Assembly (NCBI RefSeq): GCF_965363235.1
Contig: NC_134846.1
Location: 72,824,724 to 72,888,723 of the forward strand
Reading direction: 5' to 3'
DNA: 64,000 nt
From: Mytilus galloprovincialis
Taxonomy: Eukaryota > Mollusca > Bivalvia > Mytilida > Mytilidae
Part shown: piece by piece, positions 37,201-46,915 of the stretch
Position numbering within the stretch: position 1 is the stretch's first letter
Layout of the letters: each line of letters starts with the position of its first letter
Made by a program: the position numbers and the translations under genes
The notes under the pieces: model-generated
Told to the model about the DNA's origin: nothing
Databases searched by the model: none
What the model saw: the letters and a program-made list of their open reading frames with translations, nothing else

Positions 37201-40200
37201 TTTGAATTACAGTAACTATCAAGAATCTTTTAAATGACCATTAGGAATAGTATATCCAATAAAATCATTTTAACAATAATGTCTTAATCCTCAGAGGCAA
37301 ATAAGTATCATGTTTAACTTGAATTAATTTTCCTTTATATTCAATACCTTGAATGACGGTTGCATCAGGTGCATCTAAATCCCCTTCATTATTTATCCTA
37401 CTTGTTGAAGGCAAACATATTGGATCTGCTTGTTGTTGCAGTATAACTGTTGTAGAGTTAGTACTTTTACCAGCATATTGTCCATCTTTCCTGCTATAAA
37501 TTGGATCTGCCTCATGATTATCTGAAAATAATAGCATGCATATATGCATAATTTCATAATGTCGTAGAAGTTAGAAAAGAATTACAGGTTCCAGCCCTGG
37601 CGCCAGAGAGGAACTTAGTTATGAATCAAATCTACTCTAACATAGTTAGGTTGATTTTCTAGGCACTTTATTCATAATATATTTGATTTGTTAATTTTCA
37701 AATTGATTCATGCCAAGATAGAATGAATGTTGATTGTTGCTATTTTGGACCATGTATATTTATTGTTGCTTGCTTAATGTTCAATGGCAGTTATGAACAT
37801 TCAGGATGAGAAATTATAGAAGTATAGATGTATGAATAAAATATAGAAAAACTGTTCTGCAGTAGACACTTATCTCATTATATTGGGAGAGGACATCTCT
37901 AATGTTGTTATAACTTGTGTTCAATCCCTTTTGTTACTTTTGCAAATAATATGACGTTTAAACATTATATTTGTTAGCAAAAGAAAAAACATGTAGTAAC
38001 CACTGACAATGAAGCACACCTTTATGATTATTGATATATACCAAAACAGTTTAAAAAAAGTTAAAACCTTGTTCGTGCATATCATTCCCAGAAATTGGTG
38101 TACTGCTATCTGCTGTACTGCTATATGCTGTACTGCTATATGCTGTACTGTTATCTGCTGTCCTGTTTGCAAACCCTGGTTGGTCACATCCACTTAAAAC
38201 ATGTAGAATATCTTCACTGATTGAAATATCTAAAAATGAAAATAATAGTACATGTAGCAGTAGGTATTATTTTAGAAAGTTAAATTAAAAACATAAATAC
38301 CAATATTGCATGAAAATAAAAATTGAAAAAAGCTACCATCAGAACATGGCATTGATCACAGCGATACTTAGTACTATAAAGGAAAACTAAAAATATCTGG
38401 TTTTTTTTTAATTTTGAAAAAGATTTATGTTATCAGCTATGCAGTATTAAATGTACATGTAGGGAAAACTTTGAATAATTTTTCTCATTCTGATTGTTAT
38501 TCTATAAAAAAAAATATAGGCTGTTCTAATAAAAGTACAGATAAATGTACATGTAAAATATATAAACATTTACCTGATATTATACTATTGCCTATTGATC
38601 TCCAGCTAGTCAGTAGTTGATTTAACTGCTCTATTCTCTTCTTATATTCTACCATTGATACTTCAGCGCACAGGGATGCAAGCTGGTTTGTTATAACTGA
38701 TGCTTTTCTGTACTTTTGATGTTCTGACAATGGCCCATTTTTCTCTTTCACAGTAGAACAGATAACATGTCCTTCCACACTTTTGTCTGTTGACAGCAAT
38801 CTCATTTTTTGTCTATAATAAGAAAGTGTCCATCTCATGCTGCAAAGTGATGCATCAAACAAATCTAGGCCCAAAAATAACCTTGTAACAAGGATATGTT
38901 CACAAGGAAGTGACATTGATCTGTTAAATATACAGGAACATTTTTTGTCATTCAATGCAATTTTTCCATAAGAATCCTCATAATACAGAATTCCAGTGTC
39001 TTCTTCTGTACTAATTTGCATTTTTTGACACTTTTTGATATTTATCAAAACAAATTTTGCAGCATAATCTGTCAAATAGGTGATGTACTTTTTCTCAGGG
39101 GAGTCGTCTTCAAACTGACAAACACGTGCTTTTTGCAGTTCAACTGCTCCTGCAAGGTCCCTTTCATTTCTTAATGTTCTAATGAGAGGTCGAAACTTGT
39201 CAAAAAAGTCATCTAGGGTTGCATTGGTACACACAACAGATTTTAACTTCTGGTTAAAGCTTTCTAGTCTGTTATTGGTAGCATTTAAAAAGGTTCCTTC
39301 ATCTAATTGCATACCTGACACCCATTCTTTTCTAATTCCATGCCAGTTGCTTTTAATGTATCCAATGACTGCTGAAGGACACACCTCTTCTATTTCCTTG
39401 TACACCTCCTGATAGTCGTCCTCAGTTCTACTGTAAACAAGTTTCTGGATTAGTTCTAGTGTAGCATTTCTTTGTGAAGAAGTTATTCCCATCTTTTCTA
39501 CTGTTATTTCACGTCGAAATATTTTCAGTACATGAAATCTACAAATTAGTAGAGAACTATGAGGAAAAACTGATCTGAATGTCTCTCTTTCAATAAAGTC
39601 TTTATCAGCCATTATCATTTTCATTTTCTGATATGATGGATTAAATTTTTTGAATAGGTTCCCCATGTGATCAACAAGCTGTTGTTCTTCAGCTGCTAAG
39701 AAACAAAGTCCAGCAATTTCTGACTGTCCCATACTGTCTTCAACAAGAAAGACATATAAAGGCATTCTTAGATTATTCACCTTAAATGTAGAATCAATGA
39801 AGAGAATTTCTGGGTAATTTTCAAAGTTTTGCAGCATTTCCTTGTCCTGGTAAAACAAACCTTGCAAAACATTATCCTCTGATGCAAACAATTCAACTAT
39901 TGTTCCTGAAATAAAAATATAACTAGATATAAAACAGTGATATTATGCTGGTATTAAACTGTATATTGACGAAATAAATAAAACTGAAAAATTGGCAGAG
40001 TCATCATACATGTATACTGGTACTGTTTCATGTTGTCTTCCTTGATAAGCAAAAAGGTAACAGACATTATCAATCAGTTAACTATGAAAATTAGGCTAAA
40101 ATTTAGATTTTGAAAAATAAAATGGGTCATGATAATTCAATTAATGTCACTTTTAAATAGTTACCATGGTCAATGAGGAGTTTCTTTACCAAGCTAGCAA

Positions 40201-42511
40201 CATCATGACATTTTGATCTGTTTTTGATAACTGTTTGCAAATTGGTAATATCTTTGAGTGATACTTTTTTCCCAGTCTTCTGTTCAAGATGGTCTCTCAA
40301 CAGCTTCTTGTTTACTTTGAGAGAGATCAAGGACTCTGCCTCCTTAGTCATTTCCTTTGGAAGTCTTCTTTCTCTTGGCAGTTGTTTAAACAGAGCCTGA
40401 AATAAATAAAACCACACCATGTATTTTTACCACCACATTTTCAAACTATTTCTGCATCATACATTGAATGCTATGAGTAAAATCTTATGTTGAACTACTT
40501 TAGTGAACTTAAATATATTTCTTTTTTTCTTCGTTCATTCTTTTCTTGTTTTCTTACACCCCTATCCCAGGTAAGGGGAGGGTTGGTATCTTGCTAACAT
40601 ATTTAACCCCATAACATTCAGTAGGTGTGTGCCTGTCCCGAGTCAGGAGCTTGTAATGCAGTTGTTGTTGTTCGTTTATGTGTAATATATTATTTTTTTC
40701 ATTCATTTTTTTTTTTACATAAATTAGGCCGTCAGATTTTACTCCTTTGAATTGTTTTACATTGTCATTTTGGGGCCTTTTATAGCTGACTATGCAGTAT
40801 GAACTTCCTCATTGAAGTCCATACAGTGACCTATAGTTGTTAATTTCTGTATCATTTGGTCTTTTGTGGAGAGTTATCTCATTTGCAATCATACCACATC
40901 TTTTTAGATATAAACCTAGTCATTTAAGATTGGCATGTACATTATTAGTTCATCAAAAGAAAGTGGATTAACATTAGACTGTAAACAATTGTAACATTTA
41001 CATGTTTACCTCAGAAGTGTCATGATTATGTCCATTGTTAATAGACTTCAATTCTAGGTAGTGTCCATCACTTGACAACAGGAAACTGATGCTGGATGAG
41101 CAATGCTGCCTAAATGTCCTGAAATGATAAGCAGCAAAGGATTAGAAATGATCATGGAAAATATTCATTTGAAATTAAACAATGCATGCAGATCATAGTC
41201 GGATCCAGCCATTTTAAAAGGGGGTCCAAACCCAGAGTAAAAAGGGGGGGTCCTCCAACTATATTATCCCATTCAAATGCATTGATCGTAAAAAAAGGGG
41301 GGTTCCAACCCCCCTGGATCTGCCAATGCAGATGAGAAGCCCCGCGACACTGTGAATAATTTTTTGCACAGAACCATGCACATTCATGAGGGGGGATAGG
41401 AGGGGTCCTGATCCCGAAATCCCGGGCTTAAAAGCACTAAATCCAAAGGTTCCGAAATTAAATAAAGTAAATCCTGAGATCCCGAAATCCGAAATAAAGA
41501 ATTCCAGGATCATGAAAGGGTCAATCTCGAAATGCCAAGCCGATCCCGGAGTCCTGATAAAGGTCCTACCACCCCCCCCCCCCTCATTCATATTTCATAT
41601 TTGTAATTCTGTATCTGAATGTATTTTTTACATACAGATGTACACGAAATGAAGAAGTTCATACATTTATAAAGTTCCATAGACTTAATTCTCATATTAA
41701 AATGTGCAATACCAAACGTTCCAGCGGGAAAGTTTGAGCACCCCATCCCCCTTTCCTTCTTTTCGTTTGGTATAAAACATGCTTAGTAACATAAAAGTAT
41801 GCAAAACCATTATGAAAGCTCCATAAAGGGATCGTTTCCTGGGTCCCCTCCTAAATATGCTTTTCCATCTCTCAGAATATGTAAACAACATTATTTTGCT
41901 GGCGGATATCGTTAGTTTCTTAAAATCTTTGATCAACTACGGATGCAAACACGTCCTGTTCCGTAAATTTATTTTTGGGGTATTATATGTATGCTTATTT
42001 AAGACAAATTTCGAACTATATTCAGGCTTGTTTTTTTTTTGGGGGGGGGGGAGAAAGGGGGGGGGGTAAAATAAGATGAAAATATAAAAATAAAAATTGG
42101 TGGGTCTCATTTACCAAGAAAAGTTTTTTTTTAAATCCGATAGCGTTAGATCTTGGTTTTAATAAAAAGTAGGAATTTAAAACCATTAACAATTCTTAAA
42201 AAAACCCACTTTAATTACCTTTGATTTGGTCTTTTTCCCGAGGAACAATTTTTATGCGTTTTGCCTCCTTGTATACATGCAAAGGTAATAGAGTAAAACA
42301 GCAATTCTGGCTTAATATTCCGTTTTATTCCTCTTTTTCGTGCAGCTGCTATAGTTCTTGAGTCTCTCCGATAAAAATTAGTATTGGTAGCAATTTCGTA
42401 TTCCCTTATTTTCTTCAAAACATCTTCAAAATCATAAAATCGGTCTCCATTTCTTAAAACATCCATCGCGTACGCGCGTTTGCAATCCGATACTTCATCC
42501 GGGGACTTCAT
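33855..42511 (-). CDS. ZSWIM3/MULE-type transposase with SWIM and PHD-like fingers, 12 exons
   Basis: Spliced by eye into 12 GT-AG exons giving 1206 codons without a stop. Residues about 1-134: FAR1/ZSWIM3-like N-terminus (F..C....T/CS ... NNGHNHD), likely zinc-dependent DNA binding. Residues about 240-430: RNase-H-like MULE/ZSWIM1-3 core with candidate catalytic D249 (FIDSTF), D312 (MADKDF) and E426 (NNRLESF), plus CRFH at 333-336. Residues 534-548: SWIM finger CxC...PCEH. Residues 656-1084: low-complexity, basic and helical segments, including PPKLSRKGRPKGSEKTVIG, an AT-hook-like RGRPKG-type motif. Residues 1157-1201: C4HC3 PHD-like finger (CGSC ... CSSC ... H ... C ... CKKC). It sits inside intact terminal inverted repeats, so it is most simply a transposase; domestication like vertebrate ZSWIM genes is the alternative. 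Confidence 0.88.
34669..34815 (-). CDS. Transposase exon 11 (basic RGRPKG-type motif)
   Basis: Residues 1036-1084: YPPKLSRKGRPKGSEKTVIG and KKSKRHH; an AT-hook-like stretch. I recall the same PPK...KGRPKG...TVIG block in related invertebrate proteins. Phase 1 both ends. Confidence 0.85.
34883..34945 (+). repeat. Family B core fragment in intron 10
   Basis: 'gtggtatgatgccaatgagacaac' type core only. Confidence 0.5.
35312..35395 (-). CDS. Transposase exon 10
   Basis: Residues 1008-1035: RIHLEVDTENVRKTCLSDD, no known domain. 84 bp, phase 1 both ends; supported by splice sites and open frame only. Confidence 0.65.
35672..36139 (-). CDS. Transposase exon 9 (basic and helical region)
   Basis: Residues 852-1007: a lysine-rich, nuclear-signal-like start (MKRKNSD, KNKQTKKPR), then a helical stretch FTEEEFEKILIKTQNMEKEI and KLTEKQRTIFATFLCNSYKE. 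468 bp, phase 1 both ends. Confidence 0.8.
36510..36551 (-). CDS. Transposase exon 8 (42 bp)
   Basis: Residues 838-851: DQHSPPLISSKKGEG. Very small; supported by clean splice signals and phase only. Confidence 0.55.
36847..37056 (-). CDS. Transposase exon 7
   Basis: Residues 768-837: FLFKIADKAAVIRAERGSS, VQVIWQDLLPYAESI, KQYFTYEGWLTVESTIRI. Looks helical; no family recognised. Confidence 0.75.
37348..37521 (-). CDS. Transposase exon 6 (low complexity)
   Basis: Residues 710-767: NHEADPIYSRKDGQYAGKST and QQQADPICLPSTSR. Probably disordered. Phase 1 both ends. Confidence 0.65.
38068..38229 (-). CDS. Transposase exon 5 (Ser/Thr repeat)
   Basis: Residues 656-709: DILHVLSGCDQPGFANRTAD followed by STAYSSTAYSSTADSSTP, encoded by a 15-bp tandem repeat. 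Phase 1 both ends. Confidence 0.65.
38098..38163. repeat. 15-bp coding microsatellite in transposase exon 5
   Basis: About four copies of a gctgtactgctatat-type unit. Length is a multiple of three, so it stays in frame. Confidence 0.75.
38574..39905 (-). CDS. Transposase exon 4 (RNase-H-like core and SWIM finger)
   Basis: Residues 212-655, a single 1332-bp exon. Order: ENYPEILFIDSTFKVN (D249), EIAGLCFLAAEEQQ, KMIMADKDFIE (D312), LLICRFHVLK, IKSNWHGIRKEWVSG, LNATNNRLESFNQKLK (E426), then KCSCIFNRSMSLPCEHILV (SWIM; C534, C536, C546, H548). This order matches ZSWIM1/ZSWIM3-type proteins of MULE origin. Confidence 0.93.
40165..40396 (-). CDS. Transposase exon 3 (pre-core helical domain)
   Basis: Residues 135-211: FKQLPRERRLPKEMTKEAES, LLRDHLEQKTGKKVSLKDI, NLQTVIKNR; a DNA-binding-like helical segment that in ZSWIM3-type proteins sits between the N-terminal finger and the core. 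Confidence 0.88.
40555..40907 (-). repeat. Dispersed repeat family B copy in transposase intron 2
   Basis: The longest copy: 'aggtaaggggagggttggta', 'cgagtcaggagcttgta', 'ggccgtcagattttactcc', 'gactatgcagtatgaacttc', end 'gcaatcataccacatctttt'. Inserted in an intron, so splicing removes it. Confidence 0.7.
41010..41118 (-). CDS. Transposase exon 2 (end of FAR1-like finger)
   Basis: Residues 98-134: TFRQHCSSSISFLLSSDG, LELKSINNGHNHDTSE. The HNH pattern with the upstream Cys residues suits a FAR1/WRKY-GCM1-type zinc site. Confidence 0.87.
41119..42218. other. Transposase intron 1 with G/C homopolymers
   Basis: About 1.1 kb. Includes a run of C at about 41571-41583, G runs at about 42040-42066, and a decayed 'atcccgaaatccc'-type repeat at 41405-41545. 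G runs could form four-stranded structures. Confidence 0.5.
42219..42511 (-). CDS. Transposase exon 1 (N-terminus)
   Basis: Residues 1-98, starting MKSPDEVSD. Contains FYDFEDVLKKIREYEIATN and LLFYSITFACIQGGKTH, resembling the ZSWIM3 N-terminal finger (SVRF..V.FVC). The start codon is 55 bp inside the right inverted repeat; an upstream ATG is out of frame and stops after three codons. Confidence 0.82.
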
Positions 42512-42565
42512 CGCCGCATGATACTGCTGCTGATATCAAACCTTCGCGCACGCGCATATTTGATT

Positions 42566-42624
42566 GCCGGACGAATAGACATTTTTGACTATTTGTCCGG
42601 CTAGCCGGACGAATAGACACTCCG
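42566..42624 (-). repeat. Right terminal inverted repeat of the MULE
   Basis: Reverse complement matches 30847-30905 with 3 mismatches in 59 bp. Contains one full 28-bp palindrome (42589-42616) and a half site (42566-42578). By position it must also hold or adjoin the transposase promoter. Confidence 0.9.
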
Positions 42625-42633
42625 AAAATTATA
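42625..42633. repeat. Target-site duplication, right
   Basis: aaaattata, identical to 30838-30846. Confidence 0.85.
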
Positions 42634-42693
42634 ACACTAATTTTACGCAAAAACGTAATGTCCATACTCTCATACTTAATATTGCCATCGGGA

Positions 42694-43431
42694 TCCAGTC
42701 TATATTTAGGGGTTTTAGATCTCGAGACACATTTCGGGGTTTTATATCTCGAGACATGTTTCGGGGTTTGGGATCTCGAGACATATTCCGGGGTTTTAGA
42801 TCTCCAGACATATTTCGGGGTTTTAGATCTCGAGACATATTTCGGGGTTTAAGATCTCGAGACAAATTCCGTGGTTTTAGATCTCGAGACATATTTCGGG
42901 GTTTTAGATCTCGAGACATATACCGGGGTTTTAGATCTCGAGACATATTTCGGGGTTTTAGATCTCGAGACATATTTCGGAGTTTAAGATCTCGAGACAA
43001 ATTCCGTGGTTTTAGATCTCGAGACATATTTCGGGGTTTTAGATCTCGAGACATATACCGGGGTTTTAGATCTCGAGACATATTTCGGGGTTTGGGATCT
43101 CGAGACATATACCGGGGTTTTAGATCTCGAGACATATTTCGGGGTTTTAGATCTCGAGACATAATTCGGGGTATGGGATCTCGAGACATATTCCGGGGTT
43201 TTAGATCTCGAGACATATTTCGGGGTTTGAGATCTCGAGACATATTTCGGGGTTTTAGATCTCGAGACATATTCCGGGGTTTTAGATCTCGAGACATATT
43301 TCGGGGTTTTAGATCTCGAGACATATTCCAGGGTTTTAGATCTCGAGACATATTTCGGGGTTTTAGATCTCGAGACATATTTTGGGGTTTTAGATCTCGA
43401 GACATATTTCGGGGTTTGAGATCTCGAGACA
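42694..43431. repeat. 27-bp minisatellite, about 27 copies
   Basis: Unit of the type ttcggggttttagatctcgagacatat. Each unit holds overlapping palindromes AGATCT and CTCGAG. Because 27 is a multiple of three, long frames stay open on both strands (9-residue repeats RSRDIFRGF and MSRDLKPRN); I do not take these as genes. Confidence 0.95.
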
Positions 43432-43504
43432 CCAGTCGTCTGATCTGTATATTATATTATGTTTCCTTCTCCTTTTTTGTGAACTCATTAGTGAGATTGG
43501 ATTT

Positions 43505-43830
43505 GCTGTGACTACTATAACGTTATAGTATTCTTATATTCTAACAAAAGATATTCAGAAGATGTGATCGACATTGGACACTGCTGAAACAACAGAAACT
43601 TCATACAAGGGCTTACAGTCACCAAAGGGTAGTTGAAAACAAAAAAACCTAAGACATTTTTATATTTGGTGTAAAACAATTTTAAATCCTTATTATCTAC
43701 GTACGTTCCAAGCAATATGCACCTGGTAACACATCGACTTCTTCACGGAAACACAATCAACATTGTGAAAACTGCTCAAAACTATGATTCCCTCCATGAC
43801 TTTGTCGATTGCTATGATTGCTATAGAAAA
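43505..43830 (+). repeat. Dispersed repeat family G copy
   Basis: Matches 14255-14600: 'actactataacg', 'cactgctgaaacaacag', 'gaaacacaatcaac', 'catgactttgtcgattgc'. Confidence 0.55.
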
Positions 43831-43866
43831 AATGTGCAGCATAGTATCAACAATCTTCTTCAATAT

Positions 43867-44190
43867 AAAAGGGAAGATGTAGTAGTACATGATTGACAAC
43901 GAGACAACTCTCCATAAGAGACCAAATAAAACAAAAATTAACAACTACAGGTCACTGTACGGCCTTCTACAATTAGCAAAACCCATACCGCATAGTCAGC
44001 TATGAGAGGCCCTGAAAAGACAAATGTAAAACAGTTCAAACGAGAAAACTAACGGCCTAATTTATGTACAAAAAATGAACGAAAAAAAAATTGGTAACAC
44101 ATCAACAAACGACAACCACTGAATTACAGGCTCCTGACTTTTGACAGGCACATGCAGACATAATGTGGCGGGGTTAAACATTAAAGCACC
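43867..44190 (+). repeat. Dispersed repeat family B copy
   Basis: The most complete plus-strand copy: 'gacaacgagacaactctcca', 'aggtcactgtacggccttct', 'cataccgcatagtcagctat', 'cgagaaaactaacggcctaa', 'aacgacaaccactgaattac'. Confidence 0.75.
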
Positions 44191-45264
44191 AAAATCAGCC
44201 CCAATTTTCACAAAATAACCAAACTTCCTTCACAGTAATATTACCAACTAAAATATCATTGTAATGTGTGTTTTTTGAAAACATGTTGTTTTCGGCAAAA
44301 ATCACGTTCGTGACGTCACAATAGAACCTTAAAAACGCCATGATTTGTAATTATTGCTTAGAATACAAATATTTTCAGTACATTTTACGAGAATTTGTAT
44401 CCTCCGCAGGGATGTGCCAAAATTTCCTTTAAACTAAATAAGATAAGATAAGATAAGATAAGAATTTTAGTAATCTAATCAAGAACCCATAAAGGGCATC
44501 ATTTTACAACACAATATGATTGGAAAAAACAAAACAGAAAACTAATACATACTATAACGTTATGAACAGGATCAGAGCCTAACACAACATGTGTTTTATA
44601 TAACTATTATATTAAATCTTATAACAATAAAATACTAAATTACTTCATATATTTTGTTTACATCTGGATCTTATTTCTAAACCTTTAATAATGTAAACTA
44701 TAAACGGAACTATAAACAATCAAAATAGTTGCAAAATATTGTGTTTGCACATGCCTGCGGAGGGTATGAATTTTTTGTCAGAAGCGAAATCGTTTCTCTT
44801 TTGGAGGCATTGAAAACCTAACGTTTATACCCCTTCCAGATAACCAGACTACTTGCATTTTTTCATGCGATGCAAATTAATATTATGCAACTCAATGTGG
44901 ATTGTTTTAAAACTATTATTAGTCTTCTAAGAGCATTTTTCATGGTTTATTATTGTTATGATTATGAATAAAAAGAGAGACAAACTTGGGCATGGTTGTC
45001 AAACGATGTCCGGTAAAAAGAAAAGAAAAAAAAACATACATAAAATCCAAAAAAAGTATCAATATCGAACTTAATTTTACATTAATCTAATTGATTTGTG
45101 ACATTTAAAATATTTAGTTTGCCTGATCACATTATATAACATGATAATAGAAAAGTAGTTGCAGAAATTTGAAAAAAGCTGGTTCAGACTATTGAAGACA
45201 TCTTTTAGGACAACCAAAGCGTCTATACTAGTTACCATTCAGTATTTTAGACCCGATCTACTTG
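44191..45264. other. Intergenic; (AAGAT)n microsatellite
   Basis: A short aagat run at 44439-44464. Otherwise AT-rich with nothing recognised. Confidence 0.4.
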
Positions 45265-46120
45265 GCTTAAGGTAACACGATACCGAATGGCATATCTCCC
45301 GATTTCCACACTTGTTCTTTGAATCGAGTTACATCGAAATATGTAATAAAAAATGGGGATCACCATTTTTGTTTTCTTTATATATTTCATAGGAAAACGT
45401 CAAATTTACAAAGGTTTTATGGGAAATGCTTTTTTCGGCTTACCTTTTTAGATTTTCCAATGAATGGCTATGTCTTTATTTAAGAATTGAATGCTGCTTT
45501 TTGTAAATTTATTGGGGTGTAAAAGCGTTGACCGAAGTACATTTTGTATGAAGCGCGGAAGCGCTTCATACTAAAAATGTGCGCACGGTCAACGCTTTTA
45601 CAACCCTATAAAATTACAAAAAGAAGCATTCAATACTTATAATTACATTTTTTTTTAGCTAGAATCAAGAAAACACGATTTTTATCAAGTTTTCATTTAA
45701 TTTACCTGTGCACTTTATTGTGGGACCTCGTGTCATCATGAATCATAAATGTTATTGTCTAATACAATTGTTTCAGGAATAGCACGAGATGTGCAATTGG
45801 CCAATCAGAATAACGTATTATAATGAAACATACATCTAATGTAATTATATAAGGATAAAAACCAAAAAAACTAACATATTAATATCCAGGATTGCATACT
45901 GAATCAATACATGTTTAGAAATTCATACATGTTTGTCAACAACCTTGATTTTGAGAAAAGTGGCTGCACAGTTTTTGATACGCCTAGAATTTGACCGAAA
46001 ACGTGTGACATTTTGCATACAGATTCCTATTCAGAGGTATTAAAAACAAAAATATTGTCGGATCTACATGACTGTTTATTTTATTTTCATTTTCCCTGTC
46101 GGGTTTCGTAAATTTCCTGT
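45265..46120 (+). repeat. Dispersed repeat family F copy, interrupted by a foldback
   Basis: Begins TTAAGGTAACACGATACCG and matches 28848-29385, but is split by the foldback element at 45481-45640. Confidence 0.65.
45481..45640. mobile_element. Foldback (long palindrome) element
   Basis: About 160 bp that folds on itself: left arm 'attgaatgctgctttttgta' and 'gtaaaagcgttgaccg', right arm 'cggtcaacgcttttac' and 'acaaaaagaagcattcaat', with the centre at 'gaagcgcggaagcgcttc'. No coding capacity. A half copy lies at 1530-1570. Confidence 0.8.
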
Positions 46121-46915
46121 AATGCAATATAAAATTCTACTGATATCATTTTATTTCGTCCTGCACATGCAAATTTCTCTCGTCTGATTTTCACATCAAA
46201 CGAGCATATACTTGACACTTGCATGTACTGGTTGGTTGCACGTGATTCTTATGATAATAGTTCATGCATAAATCACCGGAATGTTGTACTCGTTAAATTC
46301 ACTAGTGTGGATCTAGCCGGCGTTAATATTCATGAGGCTAGCCGTCAATAATATTCATGAGATCAAAACCGCGTTCGATGAAATGTTTTGGGTAGTTATT
46401 AGATTGTGACAATAAAATAACTTTTGCTGTTAATATCCATTATGGTTATGCTATTTATAGCAATATAAAGTAATTAGGAAATAGTAAGCCAATAGGTGTC
46501 TTCTGCAAGGTCCGCGTCATTTAAAATGAAAGTAAATGAAAAGTTTAATTGCATTGCCTCACACAACACAAAACAATTATGAACATTAAAATGTTGTTAT
46601 TATTGAATCAATGTAAACTATAGTAATTAAAACAAGATGATTGAATATAGGGTAATTAAATGGAATTAATTGTCATATGGGCATTCCATAATCTGTTCGT
46701 TGTCTACAAATATAGTCCAATTCTAAAACTAAAATATACAATACATACGATAGTATCACACAATTAAAAAGATCAGAAAAACAAGAAACATAGTTTATTG
46801 AAGGAATATAATAAACAGAAAAATAGAAACTGTCAATTACTATTTCAATGACATAATTCTTCAAAATTACGGAGATCAATAAGAGTCTTTAATCTCAACA
46901 TTACCAGTCCATTTA
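46121..46915. other. Sequence between repeats and the satellite
   Basis: AT-rich; near 46313-46362 there are two imperfect copies of a 'ctagccgncnntaatattcat' unit. No decayed satellite monomers on this side. Confidence 0.4.

Larger units (their letters stand above)
30847..42624 (-). mobile_element. Complete Mutator-like (MULE) DNA transposon, 11.8 kb
   Basis: Bounded by 59-bp terminal inverted repeats (30847-30905 and 42566-42624, 3 mismatches, all within the outer 8 bp) and by identical 9-bp direct repeats. It carries one 12-exon gene (33855-42511, minus) whose spliced frame is uninterrupted and encodes a ZSWIM/MULE-type transposase. The start codon is 55 bp inside the right inverted repeat. 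The 3' part (30.99-33.85 kb) is non-coding and has collected family B and C repeats; intron 2 holds another family B copy. Such nested insertions imply some age, yet the gene is intact. Confidence 0.88.

Noticed and set aside
41205..41330. Short inverted repeat around 'ggatcc...ggatc' as a separate mobile element
   Set aside because: Arms are imperfect and dominated by G and C runs; I could not define ends or a target duplication.
42585..43511. Long frames of 308 (+) and 267 (-) codons over the minisatellite
   Set aside because: A 27-bp unit keeps frames open on both strands; no conserved non-repeat domain is attached.
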